NCBI GenBank assembly: GCA_965216255.1
Contig: OZ244148.1
Span: forward strand, 3,038,001 to 3,102,000
Origin: G965216255 sp965216255
GTDB taxonomy: Bacteria; Bacteroidota; Rhodothermia; Rhodothermales; Bin80
DNA length: 64,000 nucleotides
Direction of reading: 5' to 3'
Shown here piece after piece: positions 44,654 to 52,332 of this stretch. Under the pieces are notes generated by a model. It did not search any database, was not told where the DNA came from, and saw only the letters and a program-made list of their open reading frames with translations. Within the stretch, counting starts at the first letter, position 1. Every line of letters begins with the position of its first letter. A program made the position numbers and the translations under genes.

Positions 44654-45405
44654 GGACTGAAGGATCTGCGCTTGCCGGCCATACGGGCCTGTTACCAATA
44701 GAAGGCCGACTTGGCCCGACGGGAGTCGATGAGCGCTTCCTGCTGGAGCTCATAGAGCAGGAGCAGCAACAACGACATAGCAACCGAATTCATCGCTGGT
44801 TGCACCAGTTGCGGCTGCCACTGCAGAAGACGCTGGACACCTTCGATCGGGGCCGGTTGCCGGTACGGATAGACCACCACCTGAGCGTGCTCTTGGAGGG
44901 AGGCTTCTTGGAGAGCCGGCAGAACGTTCTGGCCTTTGGGCCTCCCGGCAGTGGCAAGACGCACCTGTTGTGTGCCCTGGGCCGCGAACTGATCTTCCAG
45001 CGGCGTCGCGAATACCATTGCAGCACGCTCGTGCAGGAGATGCTCAGGGCCAAACGGGAGCTGCGCCTGCCACAGCTCCTGAAGCGGCTCCCGCGCTACC
45101 AGGCGCTCACCACCCGTGCCATAGGGTACGTCCAGCACAGCCGGCAGGAGACGGAGGTGCAGTTCCTACTTTTGTCGCAGCGCTACGAACAGGGCAGCGT
45201 TCTACTGACGAGCAATCTGGCGTTTTCGCAGTGGGAGCGCATCTTCAAGGATCCGATGACCACGGCAGCGGCCATAGACCGGCTGGTACATCACAGCGTG
45301 ATTCTGGAGCTGAATCTGCCCAGCTATCGGCTGGAGGTCTCTAAGAGGCGCCAGGAGGCCGACCATCAAGCAGAGTCCGCTCCCGCAGAAGCCTTGCCGT
45401 CCTGA
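44654..45405 (+). pseudogene. istB: IstB ATPase helper (IS21 family), degraded
   Basis: The N-terminus (LRLPAIRACYQ) meets an in-frame TAG near 44699, continues KADLARRES, and shifts frame near 44735 to give ERFLLELIEQEQ. The ATPase part is open: Walker A FGPPGSGKTHLL is intact, but the Walker B stretch, normally IIDDIGY, reads TTRAIGY, losing both aspartates. The sensor and arginine regions (LLTSNLAFSQWERIFKDPMT, AAIDRLVHHSVILEL) remain. The protein could not hydrolyse ATP normally. Confidence 0.78.
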
Positions 45406-45666
45406 CCGCCGTCCTCGCGGTCATAGCTACTCCTGACCGCCATAGGCTCCAGGACAGACGCGGTTCTGCCACATGCCGCGTGCAGACCGCTGACCTGTTC
45501 GGCGGGCGGGAGGAACTCATGCAGTCCCGGCCTTACGCGAACGCAGCCGTTTCCAGGGGCCATGCGTCCCTCCGGTCGTTACCCGTGCCGGCCAGGGTCA
45601 AAAAACTGAACTCGGCCTTCCTTCTTATCTATCTTTTAATTGTCGTCGACCCCATTTACTATTGAC

Positions 45667-45874
45667 GTTGATCACCTGGCACTGCTTCTTAGCAAAGGAG
45701 CGGATCCTGTCGGAGTTCTCTGCAGTGGAGGTGTCGGTATTGCAGGACCAGGGCACGGGCAAGCGCTACCTGGTGCCCGCGGCCACAGGCAGGCAGCAGA
45801 TCAATCTCTACAAGGCGGTAGGTCTAACGCTGCAGCGGAATACGGTCCCGCTGAAAGAGGAGTCTGGGGAGTAG
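45667..45874 (+). pseudogene. C-terminal coding fragment, likely from the interrupted outer transposase
   Basis: About 70 residues immediately right of the IS21 end (HCFLAKERILSEFSAVEVSVLQ... GRQQINLYKAVGLTLQRNTVPL) ending in TAG. The position between the IS21 right end and the outer inverted repeat suggests it is the other end of the gene that starts at 40918, but I cannot show this without a full-length relative. Confidence 0.4.
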
Positions 45875-45960
45875 CTTTCTTGAACGGCGTTATTGTCCTC
45901 TAGTAAGGCGGTTGTGTTGTGTGCAGTCTGAACATTAGGCCCAGTACCAACAATACTTTA

Positions 45961-46384
45961 CACCTCTGAAACCGTCGAAGTCAGGAAATCAACGGCCTGA
46001 CAAGACACGTCGGAACGCTTGGTGAGAGACTTGCCCGCATCGAAGGCTGGATAGAAGGCCGGTTTAACCAGGCCGCGTAGCCAGCTCACCTTCTCGCCGC
46101 CGCGATCGCGGCATTCCGCGCCGCATTCCAGGGCCAATAGAGGCGCTCCACATGTCGTTCTCGCGGCCTTCGTCGCACCAGGACACGTCTGGAGCGAATT
46201 CGCACGATCTCAGCAGCCGTTACCGCAGCAAAAGCGGTATGACCATGAGCATCCATGTGCGTGCCGCCAAATATTCTTGCAGTTCTGCATAAGGTGTCAC
46301 CGGCTCGTTCTGGTCGCTTCTTCCCCTTCTTTCGAGCGCGTTATTCCTTACCCTATGCCCGATCATACCATTTTAGGTCATGCC
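45961..46384. other. Gene remnants between the nested elements and the secreted-protein genes
   Basis: No complete gene. At about 45980-46078 a frame without a start encodes QEINGLTRHVGTLGERLARIEG and WIEGRFNQAA, the look of the tail of a small coiled-coil protein. At 46156-46227 a 72-base stretch is similar to 49198-49270. The region seems to hold decayed copies of small genes. Confidence 0.4.
46156..46227 (+). repeat. Degenerate 72-base repeat, copy 1
   Basis: By eye this matches 49198-49270 at roughly 70% with one indel (shared blocks include CTTCGTCGCA, GCGCA or CGCAC-GATCT, and TACCGCA). In one frame both encode a D-x-SGA-x-x-HDLS-x-RYR pattern, suggesting relics of the same small gene. 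Confidence 0.45.
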
Positions 46385-47092
46385 CTAATAAACAACTCTG
46401 AGCCACCCGTTTGTCCCCTTAACAGAGCCGAAGCAAGCAGGCCAAACGTCCTCACGGGCAGGCCCGTCGTCACTGTTACTTATGAGCACGTCTCCCGCGT
46501 CACACCACGCATTCTTCTGGTAGGGCCTTTCTTCATCCGGCGGCCTTTCTTCATCCAAAACCACAACCACAACCACAACATGCCCTGCAATCCAACAGGG
46601 CTTTTCTGGCGGCTCGCTTGATTCGAACATCTTCCTTATGTAATCGCCGCCGCCCGATTTCATAATTGAGTGTAGGACCTCTCTTGCCCTACTGTAATCA
46701 TGATCCTCTAGGGACTCGTAGGCCTGTATGAAAACGTTAGCCGCCCTTTCGTACTGTATGCCTTCGTCATAGTCTTCCTTGGCTGCGAGTTCCAAGGCTA
46801 TGGTGGCATGAAGCCATTGGTCCTCCGTGCCCTCACGTACCAGCCGTCCCAATTCGTCGGCAAGCGCGTCCAGTTCCGCAGCCGAACGTGTGTCCATCGT
46901 CTGTCTCAGCACGGCTACTGCGCTCTCGCGGCCACTATTCGGGTTCGTCGCAATGGCGTCCAATGCCATTTGGGGCGTGGGCGCTTTCCACACCCCGTCC
47001 TCCATTATCATGCCCGGCTTATACTGCGCCGACGCGCAAGCTGGAATAAGGAACGCCAGTACAAGAAGCAGCTTTTTCATTTTGTCATCCAT
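46385..47092 (-). CDS. Secreted protein of unknown function with simple-repeat tail
   Basis: A 235-residue protein with a signal peptide (KKLLLVLAFLIPACASA, from the second Met). A helical region (about 40-150) looks like TPR/HEAT-type packing (SAAELDALADELGRLVREG, QYERAANVFIQAYESLED). Then a run of seven valines and a repeated DEERPP come from tandem DNA repeats (6-bp units near 46557-46580; 18-bp unit twice at 46524-46556). The ATG at 47092 overlaps the stop of the upstream broken lipoprotein gene (TAATG), so the two were translated together; a start at 47080 is also possible. I do not recognise the family. Confidence 0.55.
   Translation of the reverse strand: MDDKMKKLLLVLAFLIPACASAQYKPGMIMEDGVWKAPTPQMALDAIATNPNSGRESAVAVLRQTMDTRSAAELDALADELGRLVREGTEDQWLHATIALELAAKEDYDEGIQYERAANVFIQAYESLEDHDYSRAREVLHSIMKSGGGDYIRKMFESSEPPEKPCWIAGHVVVVVVVLDEERPPDEERPYQKNAWCDAGDVLISNSDDGPAREDVWPACFGSVKGTNGWLRVVY
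46524..46580 (+). repeat. Simple tandem repeats inside a coding region
   Basis: GGCCTTTCTTCATCC occurs twice with an 18-base period (46524 and 46542), directly followed by three copies of a six-base ACAACC-type unit. Unit lengths are multiples of three, so length changes would add or remove residues without shifting the frame. Confidence 0.7.
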
Positions 47093-48765
47093 TAGTTACA
47101 GAACATCGGTGAGCCACGGCTCGGTATGGTCATAAAGCCATGCGCCCAACCTCGGCCGCCGCGGAACCAGAACGTCTGGGTTCCTCCGTCGAACGCTCCG
47201 GCGTAAGGGTCTACTTTTGTTAGTGTCTGGCGGTAGAATATTCTCCACATCGACGCTGCAGTCGAGCCCACGGATCCCTTTCCTGTGACGGCCTCTATCT
47301 GGGCAATTGCCCGAGCAGTGCTCAGACATTCGTTGTAGCCGCTCTCGTGTTCTCTTTCGTGAACTTCTATTGCTCTCTCAGTCGCCCACATGCCGCCCGT
47401 TGTCCCGCAAGACCTGTTTAAAGAATAGTAGGATTGATCGATTCCTATCAATACAGACGAGCCAGAGCAAGTAGTGTCTGGGGTAGAATACGTTGGCCCA
47501 TTGCGTGCATAGTCGAAATATGTAGTTCTGAGCTAAGTGCCGGAATCTTATCAATCATGTAATTGCCCGCCCACGGCCCTGAGCCCGTCTTGACGATGGG
47601 GCTGGGCGAAACATCTGGGCCTATTCCATAGAATCCAAGTCTTCCTGGTATTGTCATCGGTTGGGTCGTATGCTGCGTAGCGGCATTCAATTTAGGCGGC
47701 CCCCAACCCGTCCGTGCATTTACGGTAATATGACCGGTAGTAGTGAATCCTCCCTGTGTAACCACAACGGTGATTGAGGTGGTTTCTGTTGCAGTGCCCA
47801 TCCATATATAGCCATCGTCACCTGACCGTGTTTCACTCGCCCCAACGCCGGAAGACCACTGATAAGTGAACTGGCTGGCGGTTACTGTTGGGTCATCGCT
47901 TGTAATGCTAACGGTACAGCCCGCGACACCGCCACGAGTTACAAAGGGATCACAAGCAAGGCTGAACTCGGGCCTGTCGCCACTGCCGCCGCCGCCACCG
48001 CCGCCTCCTCCGATATCCATATACACGCAGGTTATCTCCACTCTCCCTTCCCTGTCGCCGCAAGAGTCGTTGGGAGGATCTCCCACACATACCCCGCCCG
48101 TTCGAATAAAATCGCTCACCCAGCAAAAGTAAATGCCTTCCTCTGGCGCCTTGCCTGCCTTTTCCCTCCTCTCCAGCGACAGGCTGGCTGGCGTGAGCAC
48201 GCTGTCCGCGGGGTTGTACAAGTACGCCTGCATCGCCTCGTAGCCGAGAGAGTATTCGGCTGCAAGAACCTTGTTCTCGCCATAGTTCTGATTCTGCCAC
48301 TGCTTCACGTAGTCAAGGAAGAACGCGGGGTTAAGCGGGTCAGAACTAACGAACTCTACCAGGAGGGTTTCGATCACTTCCCCGTCGTTATCCAGATCCG
48401 CAACCAGCGTTCGCACCACCGCAACGCTGTCATGCGAGAAGCTGACCGCGGGCTTGTCCGCACCAAGAATGGTTGCGACATGAAAGCCTCCATCGCCTCC
48501 CGTCCACATCGCGGCCTGACTCCAATCGGGCGGATACTGCCGTACCATTTCAGTGAGTACGGCGGCCGTCGTGCTGTCGCCATGGATCTTGCCGCCGAAC
48601 TGCCTATGTGACTCCTGCTGCTGAATGGCCCTCTCGTAGAATGTCTTCACCGCTTCAACAAGCGAAACGCGCTCGGTCTCCGTTCACGTCGCTTAAGTCC
48701 ATACTGTCGCAGCGTGCGAAGATAGCTGCTGCAACGGCTACAATTAACAAGATTCGTCTGCTCAT
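47092..48765 (-). pseudogene. Exported lipoprotein-like gene with Ig-like region and HExxH motif, two frameshifts
   Basis: The N-terminus (ATG 48765) is MSRRILLIVAVAAAIFARC, a lipoprotein-type leader, then DSMDLSDVNGDR; the frame is lost near 48672 and resumes with ERVSLVEAVKTFYERAIQQQE. The middle (frame 48650-47448) has a Gly run (GGGGGGGGG) joining to an Ig/PKD-like region (FSLACDPFVTRGGVAGCTVSITSDDPTV, QFTYQWSS). A second shift near 47490 leads to TYSTPDTTCSGSSVLIGIDQ and the C-terminal domain (to 47092) with AIEVHEREHESGYN, an HExxH motif that could be a metalloprotease-like site. I do not recognise the whole protein. The second gene is coupled to its stop. Confidence 0.55.
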
Positions 48766-49197
48766 TGTGGTGCCGTGTATCAGGTTGCACCTATCCATGC
48801 TAAGGCCTCTGCCTCATACAAGGCAGGCGAGTATAACATCCACAGCCCAATCATCAGAGTAAATCCGGCGAGTATATTACTCAATGAGACCTTTTTCATG
48901 ACTTTCATAGCTATATACATGAATATTGGTTGAAGGAAGCTCCGGTAACAAAATATATTACCTGTGGAGATAGGATGTCACGTGTTTGGCCTGAAGCATA
49001 TAGGGGCATTTACATGGGATATAGCAGAATCGGGGGTCTAACAAGGAGCGGCATTTATGGTACGTAATCCTACGGGCCGAATGCTGGCTGCAAACGGGCG
49101 CTGCGACGCTGCCAGAGCGTACCAGTCAAACCGGGCAATTAATGGCGTAAGCTGGCTCATATGAGCATTTATGGCCGACTACGAGCTCCCAGCGCGC

Positions 49198-49270
49198 CGT
49201 TCTCATGGTCTTCGTCGCATCAGGGATGCGTCCGGGGCGCATTTACACGATCTGAGCGGCCGCTACCGCA
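49198..49270 (+). repeat. Degenerate 73-base repeat, copy 2
   Basis: Similar to 46156-46227 (one indel). It lies in a 61-codon frame whose translation includes IRDASGAHLHDLSGRYRNG; the frame continues to a TAA at 49354-49356 but has no recognised domain. Confidence 0.45.
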
Positions 49271-49479
49271 ATGGAGACAGAATAAACTTTATGTTGCGAC
49301 CCCTTCTCCGCGAGCTCACAACAACGGCCGTCGCGGACGGGTTTTGGCATGAATAAACCGCCGTACCGGACGGCCTAAAGACCTAGGCGTTGGCCCCGGT
49401 CCTGGTCGCGCCTCGAATCTGATTCTGCTGCAACATGCCGTGAAGCTACACAGCATGATTCAGAATGTTAAGAGAAAGA

Positions 49480-49510
49480 TGTGGGTAAACGGCAGGCCTA
49501 GCCCTACCCT
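49480..49510 (+). repeat. Hairpin-forming direct repeat, left of the Tn5-like element
   Basis: Reads GTGGGTAAACGGCAGGCCT then AGCCCTACCC; GGGTA and TACCC can pair around an AGGCCT core. A similar sequence in the same orientation lies just right of the element at 52139-52163. Confidence 0.55.
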
Positions 49511-49525
49511 TGGTCCACTTCTCGG

Positions 49526-52132
49526 ACTTGACATAATGTCGCATCTTTGATTTTCCGGCCTGTTTAGCAGAATTGCGATCTTGCCTGGGAGGTCAGGACG
49601 CAGCCACTTTGGCCGTGGAACTTGGATTCAATGCCCGGAATATGGGCGGTAGAACGGCTTGGTCTTTCGAAAGAGGGCCAAGCTCGAATGCATATCGATA
49701 TAGCGCTTTCGGGGCATTATGGTGCCTGAGCGTTGTCTGTTCTGTCCCGTTTTCCTCCAATTTGTTCCCTTTGTCACTCGCACGCCCGGTGCTATTCCCG
49801 CTGAACAGGCACTGCTGTCGCCTTGCTCAGGTACTGCTCCGCAGCAACGAACTCGGCCCCTATTTCCAGGCGGCTGTAGCCGCGCCACATGATCTTGACC
49901 CCCGGCGGCGGGTCATTCTTCCGGTTCATGTAACCGCCCAGGATAGCCATCACCAGGATCGCCGAAGCCAGATCCTTGGGAAGCGGCAGGCGGTAGCGGT
50001 GGGCATAGGCCTCAAGCGCACGCAGCTCCGTGTCCGTAAACAGGATCTGGGCCTCGGCCTCTGGCACCTCGCGCCTCAATAGCGTCATCAACAGCAGGCG
50101 CCAGGCCATCACGGCATAGATGGTAATGGCGCAGTGTAGGCTGCTGGCCTTTTGCATGCTCAACTCCTCCACCTTGCACCCGCTCTTGAGTACCCGAAAG
50201 GCGTCTTCAATGCGCCACCGCTGCGCGTAATAGTCCACCATCTTCAGGGCCTCCTCGCGCGTAGTTACCTCCACGGTTGTGAGCAAATACCACTCTATAG
50301 GCGTCTCTGCCTCCGGAGGCGCCTCCTCACGGAGGTGAATGCCACTTACCCGCACCGCCTCGCCCGTGAAGCCGTCTGTGGGACGAAGAGCCAGCTGGCG
50401 GTAGCGCACCGCCATGCGCGCCATGCGGCCCCCTCGTTTCTCATGCAGCAGACGGCCCGACTTCTCGCGGCGGCTCAGACGGGCTATGGGCACCTCTACG
50501 AATCCGTCCGGGGCACCCCCGCGCATGGACGCAAACAGCTTCTGCTTCCCTGCCAGGATGCGATCCACCTTGGCCCGCACCAACACGTGGGTCCGCCGCT
50601 GACTCCGCCACGCCTCGAAGACGGCAAACATGTCCCCTTCCCGGTCCATGACGCTGATCACGCGTGTCCTGCCACTGAGATGCGAGGCCGCCTCGACCGT
50701 GTCGTTGAATCCGTCTACCCAGCGCTGCGTTGCTGGCTTGTGGGGCCCTTTCTCGGGCGCATACGCACAGCGCAACAGCCCCAGCGGCAACCCCTCTGCA
50801 CTCAGGGCCAGCGTAGCGTGCAAACGCACACCCTGGGCCTTCGCTGTGGTCTGGTTGCTACCGATCACCTCTAGACCCTCGCATTTCGGACGCGTACTGT
50901 AGGTGATGATCGTCTCGTCCTCTACGCACAATACCGTCGTCTGCGTACGCATCCGCTCTATCGTACGCATCCGATGCGGTTCCAGGATCTTCTTTGGTGT
51001 AACCTTCTTGCTGTTAACCTTCTCTATGAAGCGATAATACCCCTTTACCGCTGCACTCTCGACCTCGATGCCTGCCGTCATGGGCTCTCCCGGTGTTCGG
51101 GCCAATATAGCGACACTCTGGACCAGGCGGTCCGTGCGCCGCTTGTCCCCCAGCGGCGCGCCGCCAAACTCCTGCTGCGCCCAAGTGTCGCTGCACAGTC
51201 CCGCACCCACTTCCAGCCGGGGGTAGGCCTCTACATGCGGCACCCCGAGACGCGCGCGCCAGCGGCGATCCAACTCAAAGACGAAGACCGCCTTCTTCGA
51301 AGTGGTGCACGCCTTGGTGCGGGCATGCCGGCCCCGACCGGAGGTCTTGCCCACATACAGGAAGCCCGCCGCCCGGAAACACGTCCCCCGCTGATCGGGC
51401 CCCACAAACGTCTCCACCACCCACGGACGATACCCGTAGCGCTGGAAAAAGTCCTGTAGCAATCGCCTCAGCACCTTCCCCAAAAGATGACTGGCCAGGT
51501 TCTTGCACCGGATCTCCGGTCGAATCAAGAACCGGTTCAGTCCCACAACGTAGTGCAGATGCTTCTGGCGCTGCTCCTCTGACCAGGCCATCCACGCATC
51601 GCGCGGCCCAAGATACAGGGCGGAAGCCGCAAAGCCGATCGCCCCCAGATAGCCGTGCTCGCTCCGAAAGAGATACCGCAGTTGTGCCCCCGCGAACTTC
51701 GTCGCACCCTGCGGATGCTCTGTGGCCATGAGCGTGTTCCAGATGGCGCGCTGCGCGTCGTCTTCGACCAGCTCCAGTTCCAACCCCCTGATATCCCTGA
51801 GTGAAGCGGGCACATCCTCTGCCTCTGGCACCGGCTGGTCCAAAAGACGTGCATTACTGCCTTGGATGCAGCGCTTAGGCGCCGGCAATGACAGCCTGCC
51901 CTCGGATTCCAATGTCCTTAGTGCCTTCAGACACCCGGCTTGCTGCGGCTGCCCCTTCACATCATGGAATCTGAAAGCCTCGCAGACGCGGCGACTCAGC
52001 GCCGTCCGGCCCGCGTCGGGGTGTGCATCCATCACCCGCTCAAGCCGTGTTTCCGAAGACCGCAGTGTCCGCAGGATCTGATTTTGGGCAGTCATGCGGC
52101 CAATCTACGCGGCACAAATCACAATGTCAAGT
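49526..52132 (-). mobile_element. IS4/Tn5-like insertion element with DUF4338 fusion (about 2.6 kb)
   Basis: The ends are proposed from a short inverted repeat, ACTTGACAT at 49526-49534 and its complement at 52132-52124, bracketing one intact transposase gene. Beyond the nine bases the ends diverge, so the exact borders are uncertain. Hairpin-type direct repeats lie just outside on both sides. Confidence 0.6.
49792..52095 (-). CDS. Tn5-like (IS4 family) transposase with N-terminal DUF4338 domain
   Basis: A 767-residue intact protein in two parts. Residues about 20-255 match DUF4338 (the DruA-type domain): LRYLFRSEHGYLGAIGFAAS, LNRFLIRPEIRCKNLASHLL and VVETFVGPDQRGTCFRAAGF. Residues about 285-760 are a Tn5/IS50-type transposase: N-terminal DNA-binding WAQQEFGGAPLGDKRRTDRL, first Asp in LCVEDETIITYS, second in VISVMDREGDMFAVF, and the Y-(2)-R-(3)-E-(6)-K signature YAQRWRIEDAFRVLK. 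DUF4338 is also part of the Druantia defence system, but here it probably assists transposition. The ATG is at 52095. Confidence 0.88.
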   Translation of the reverse strand: MTAQNQILRTLRSSETRLERVMDAHPDAGRTALSRRVCEAFRFHDVKGQPQQAGCLKALRTLESEGRLSLPAPKRCIQGSNARLLDQPVPEAEDVPASLRDIRGLELELVEDDAQRAIWNTLMATEHPQGATKFAGAQLRYLFRSEHGYLGAIGFAASALYLGPRDAWMAWSEEQRQKHLHYVVGLNRFLIRPEIRCKNLASHLLGKVLRRLLQDFFQRYGYRPWVVETFVGPDQRGTCFRAAGFLYVGKTSGRGRHARTKACTTSKKAVFVFELDRRWRARLGVPHVEAYPRLEVGAGLCSDTWAQQEFGGAPLGDKRRTDRLVQSVAILARTPGEPMTAGIEVESAAVKGYYRFIEKVNSKKVTPKKILEPHRMRTIERMRTQTTVLCVEDETIITYSTRPKCEGLEVIGSNQTTAKAQGVRLHATLALSAEGLPLGLLRCAYAPEKGPHKPATQRWVDGFNDTVEAASHLSGRTRVISVMDREGDMFAVFEAWRSQRRTHVLVRAKVDRILAGKQKLFASMRGGAPDGFVEVPIARLSRREKSGRLLHEKRGGRMARMAVRYRQLALRPTDGFTGEAVRVSGIHLREEAPPEAETPIEWYLLTTVEVTTREEALKMVDYYAQRWRIEDAFRVLKSGCKVEELSMQKASSLHCAITIYAVMAWRLLLMTLLRREVPEAEAQILFTDTELRALEAYAHRYRLPLPKDLASAILVMAILGGYMNRKNDPPPGVKIMWRGYSRLEIGAEFVAAEQYLSKATAVPVQRE

Positions 52133-52138
52133 CACAAA

Positions 52139-52163
52139 TGTGGGTAAAGGGTAGGCCTAGCCC
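52139..52163 (+). repeat. Hairpin-forming direct repeat, right of the Tn5-like element
   Basis: Reads GTGGGTAAAGGGTAGGCCT then AGCCCC; same orientation as 49480-49510, with a TAGGCCTA palindrome at its centre. Confidence 0.55.
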
Positions 52164-52332
52164 CGGCCGTAGTTCCTGGCCAAGCGAGGACGCGTCGCAC
52201 GTGTACCTTATGCAGCGCAGCCATGCTTCGGCCGTCATCCAAGTTTTGGAGGAGTAAAAGGCTTGTCGCGCACCGGCCGAAGCGTATTGGTGCGATCTGG
52301 TAACCGGTCGTAGCTCGCTTGAATTGGTGCTA

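Larger units (their letters stand above)
41596..45666 (+). mobile_element. IS21-family element (decayed), interrupted by IS256
   Basis: Ends are inferred from a shared inner sequence: left TAACAATAAAATGGGG near 41596-41610 and, on the minus strand at the right, GTCAATAGTAAATGGGG near 45666-45650. It encodes istA and istB in the usual order, both broken. Without the IS256 insert it would be about 2.65 kb, a normal IS21 size. The decay shows the element can no longer move by itself. Confidence 0.7.
40879..45960 (+). mobile_element. Outer insertion element, unclassified, carrying nested IS21 and IS256 elements
   Basis: Inverted ends are suggested by TAAAGTATTTTCGTAC at 40879-40894 and, on the minus strand, TAAAGTATTGTTGGTAC at 45960-45944. 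Between them lie the N-terminal part of a transposase-like gene (40918 to about 41596), the whole IS21-family element and a C-terminal coding fragment (45667-45874) that would complete the interrupted gene. The family is not clear to me. No target duplication was found. Confidence 0.5.
48766..49525. other. Intergenic, AT-richer stretch with remnants
   Basis: About 760 bases with no supported gene. It includes the likely promoter region of the lipoprotein gene, an inverted repeat GGTAAC/TTACC-type near 48944-48964, the second copy of the degenerate repeat (49198-49270, within a 61-codon frame at 49171-49356 that looks like a relic) and the left copy of a hairpin-forming repeat (49480-49510). 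Confidence 0.45.

Noticed and set aside
47980..48010. GCC-rich run that might be a structural or regulatory repeat
   Set aside because: It encodes a glycine linker in the broken lipoprotein gene, which explains it fully.
49792..52095. Druantia or other defence system based on DUF4338
   Set aside because: DUF4338 is fused to a Tn5-type transposase inside an insertion element and no druB-E, helicase or methylase genes are nearby.
38533..52332. CRISPR array or tRNA-bordered genomic island
   Set aside because: No regularly spaced direct repeats and no tRNA-like cloverleaf or attachment duplication were seen; the island is explained by insertion elements and broken genes.
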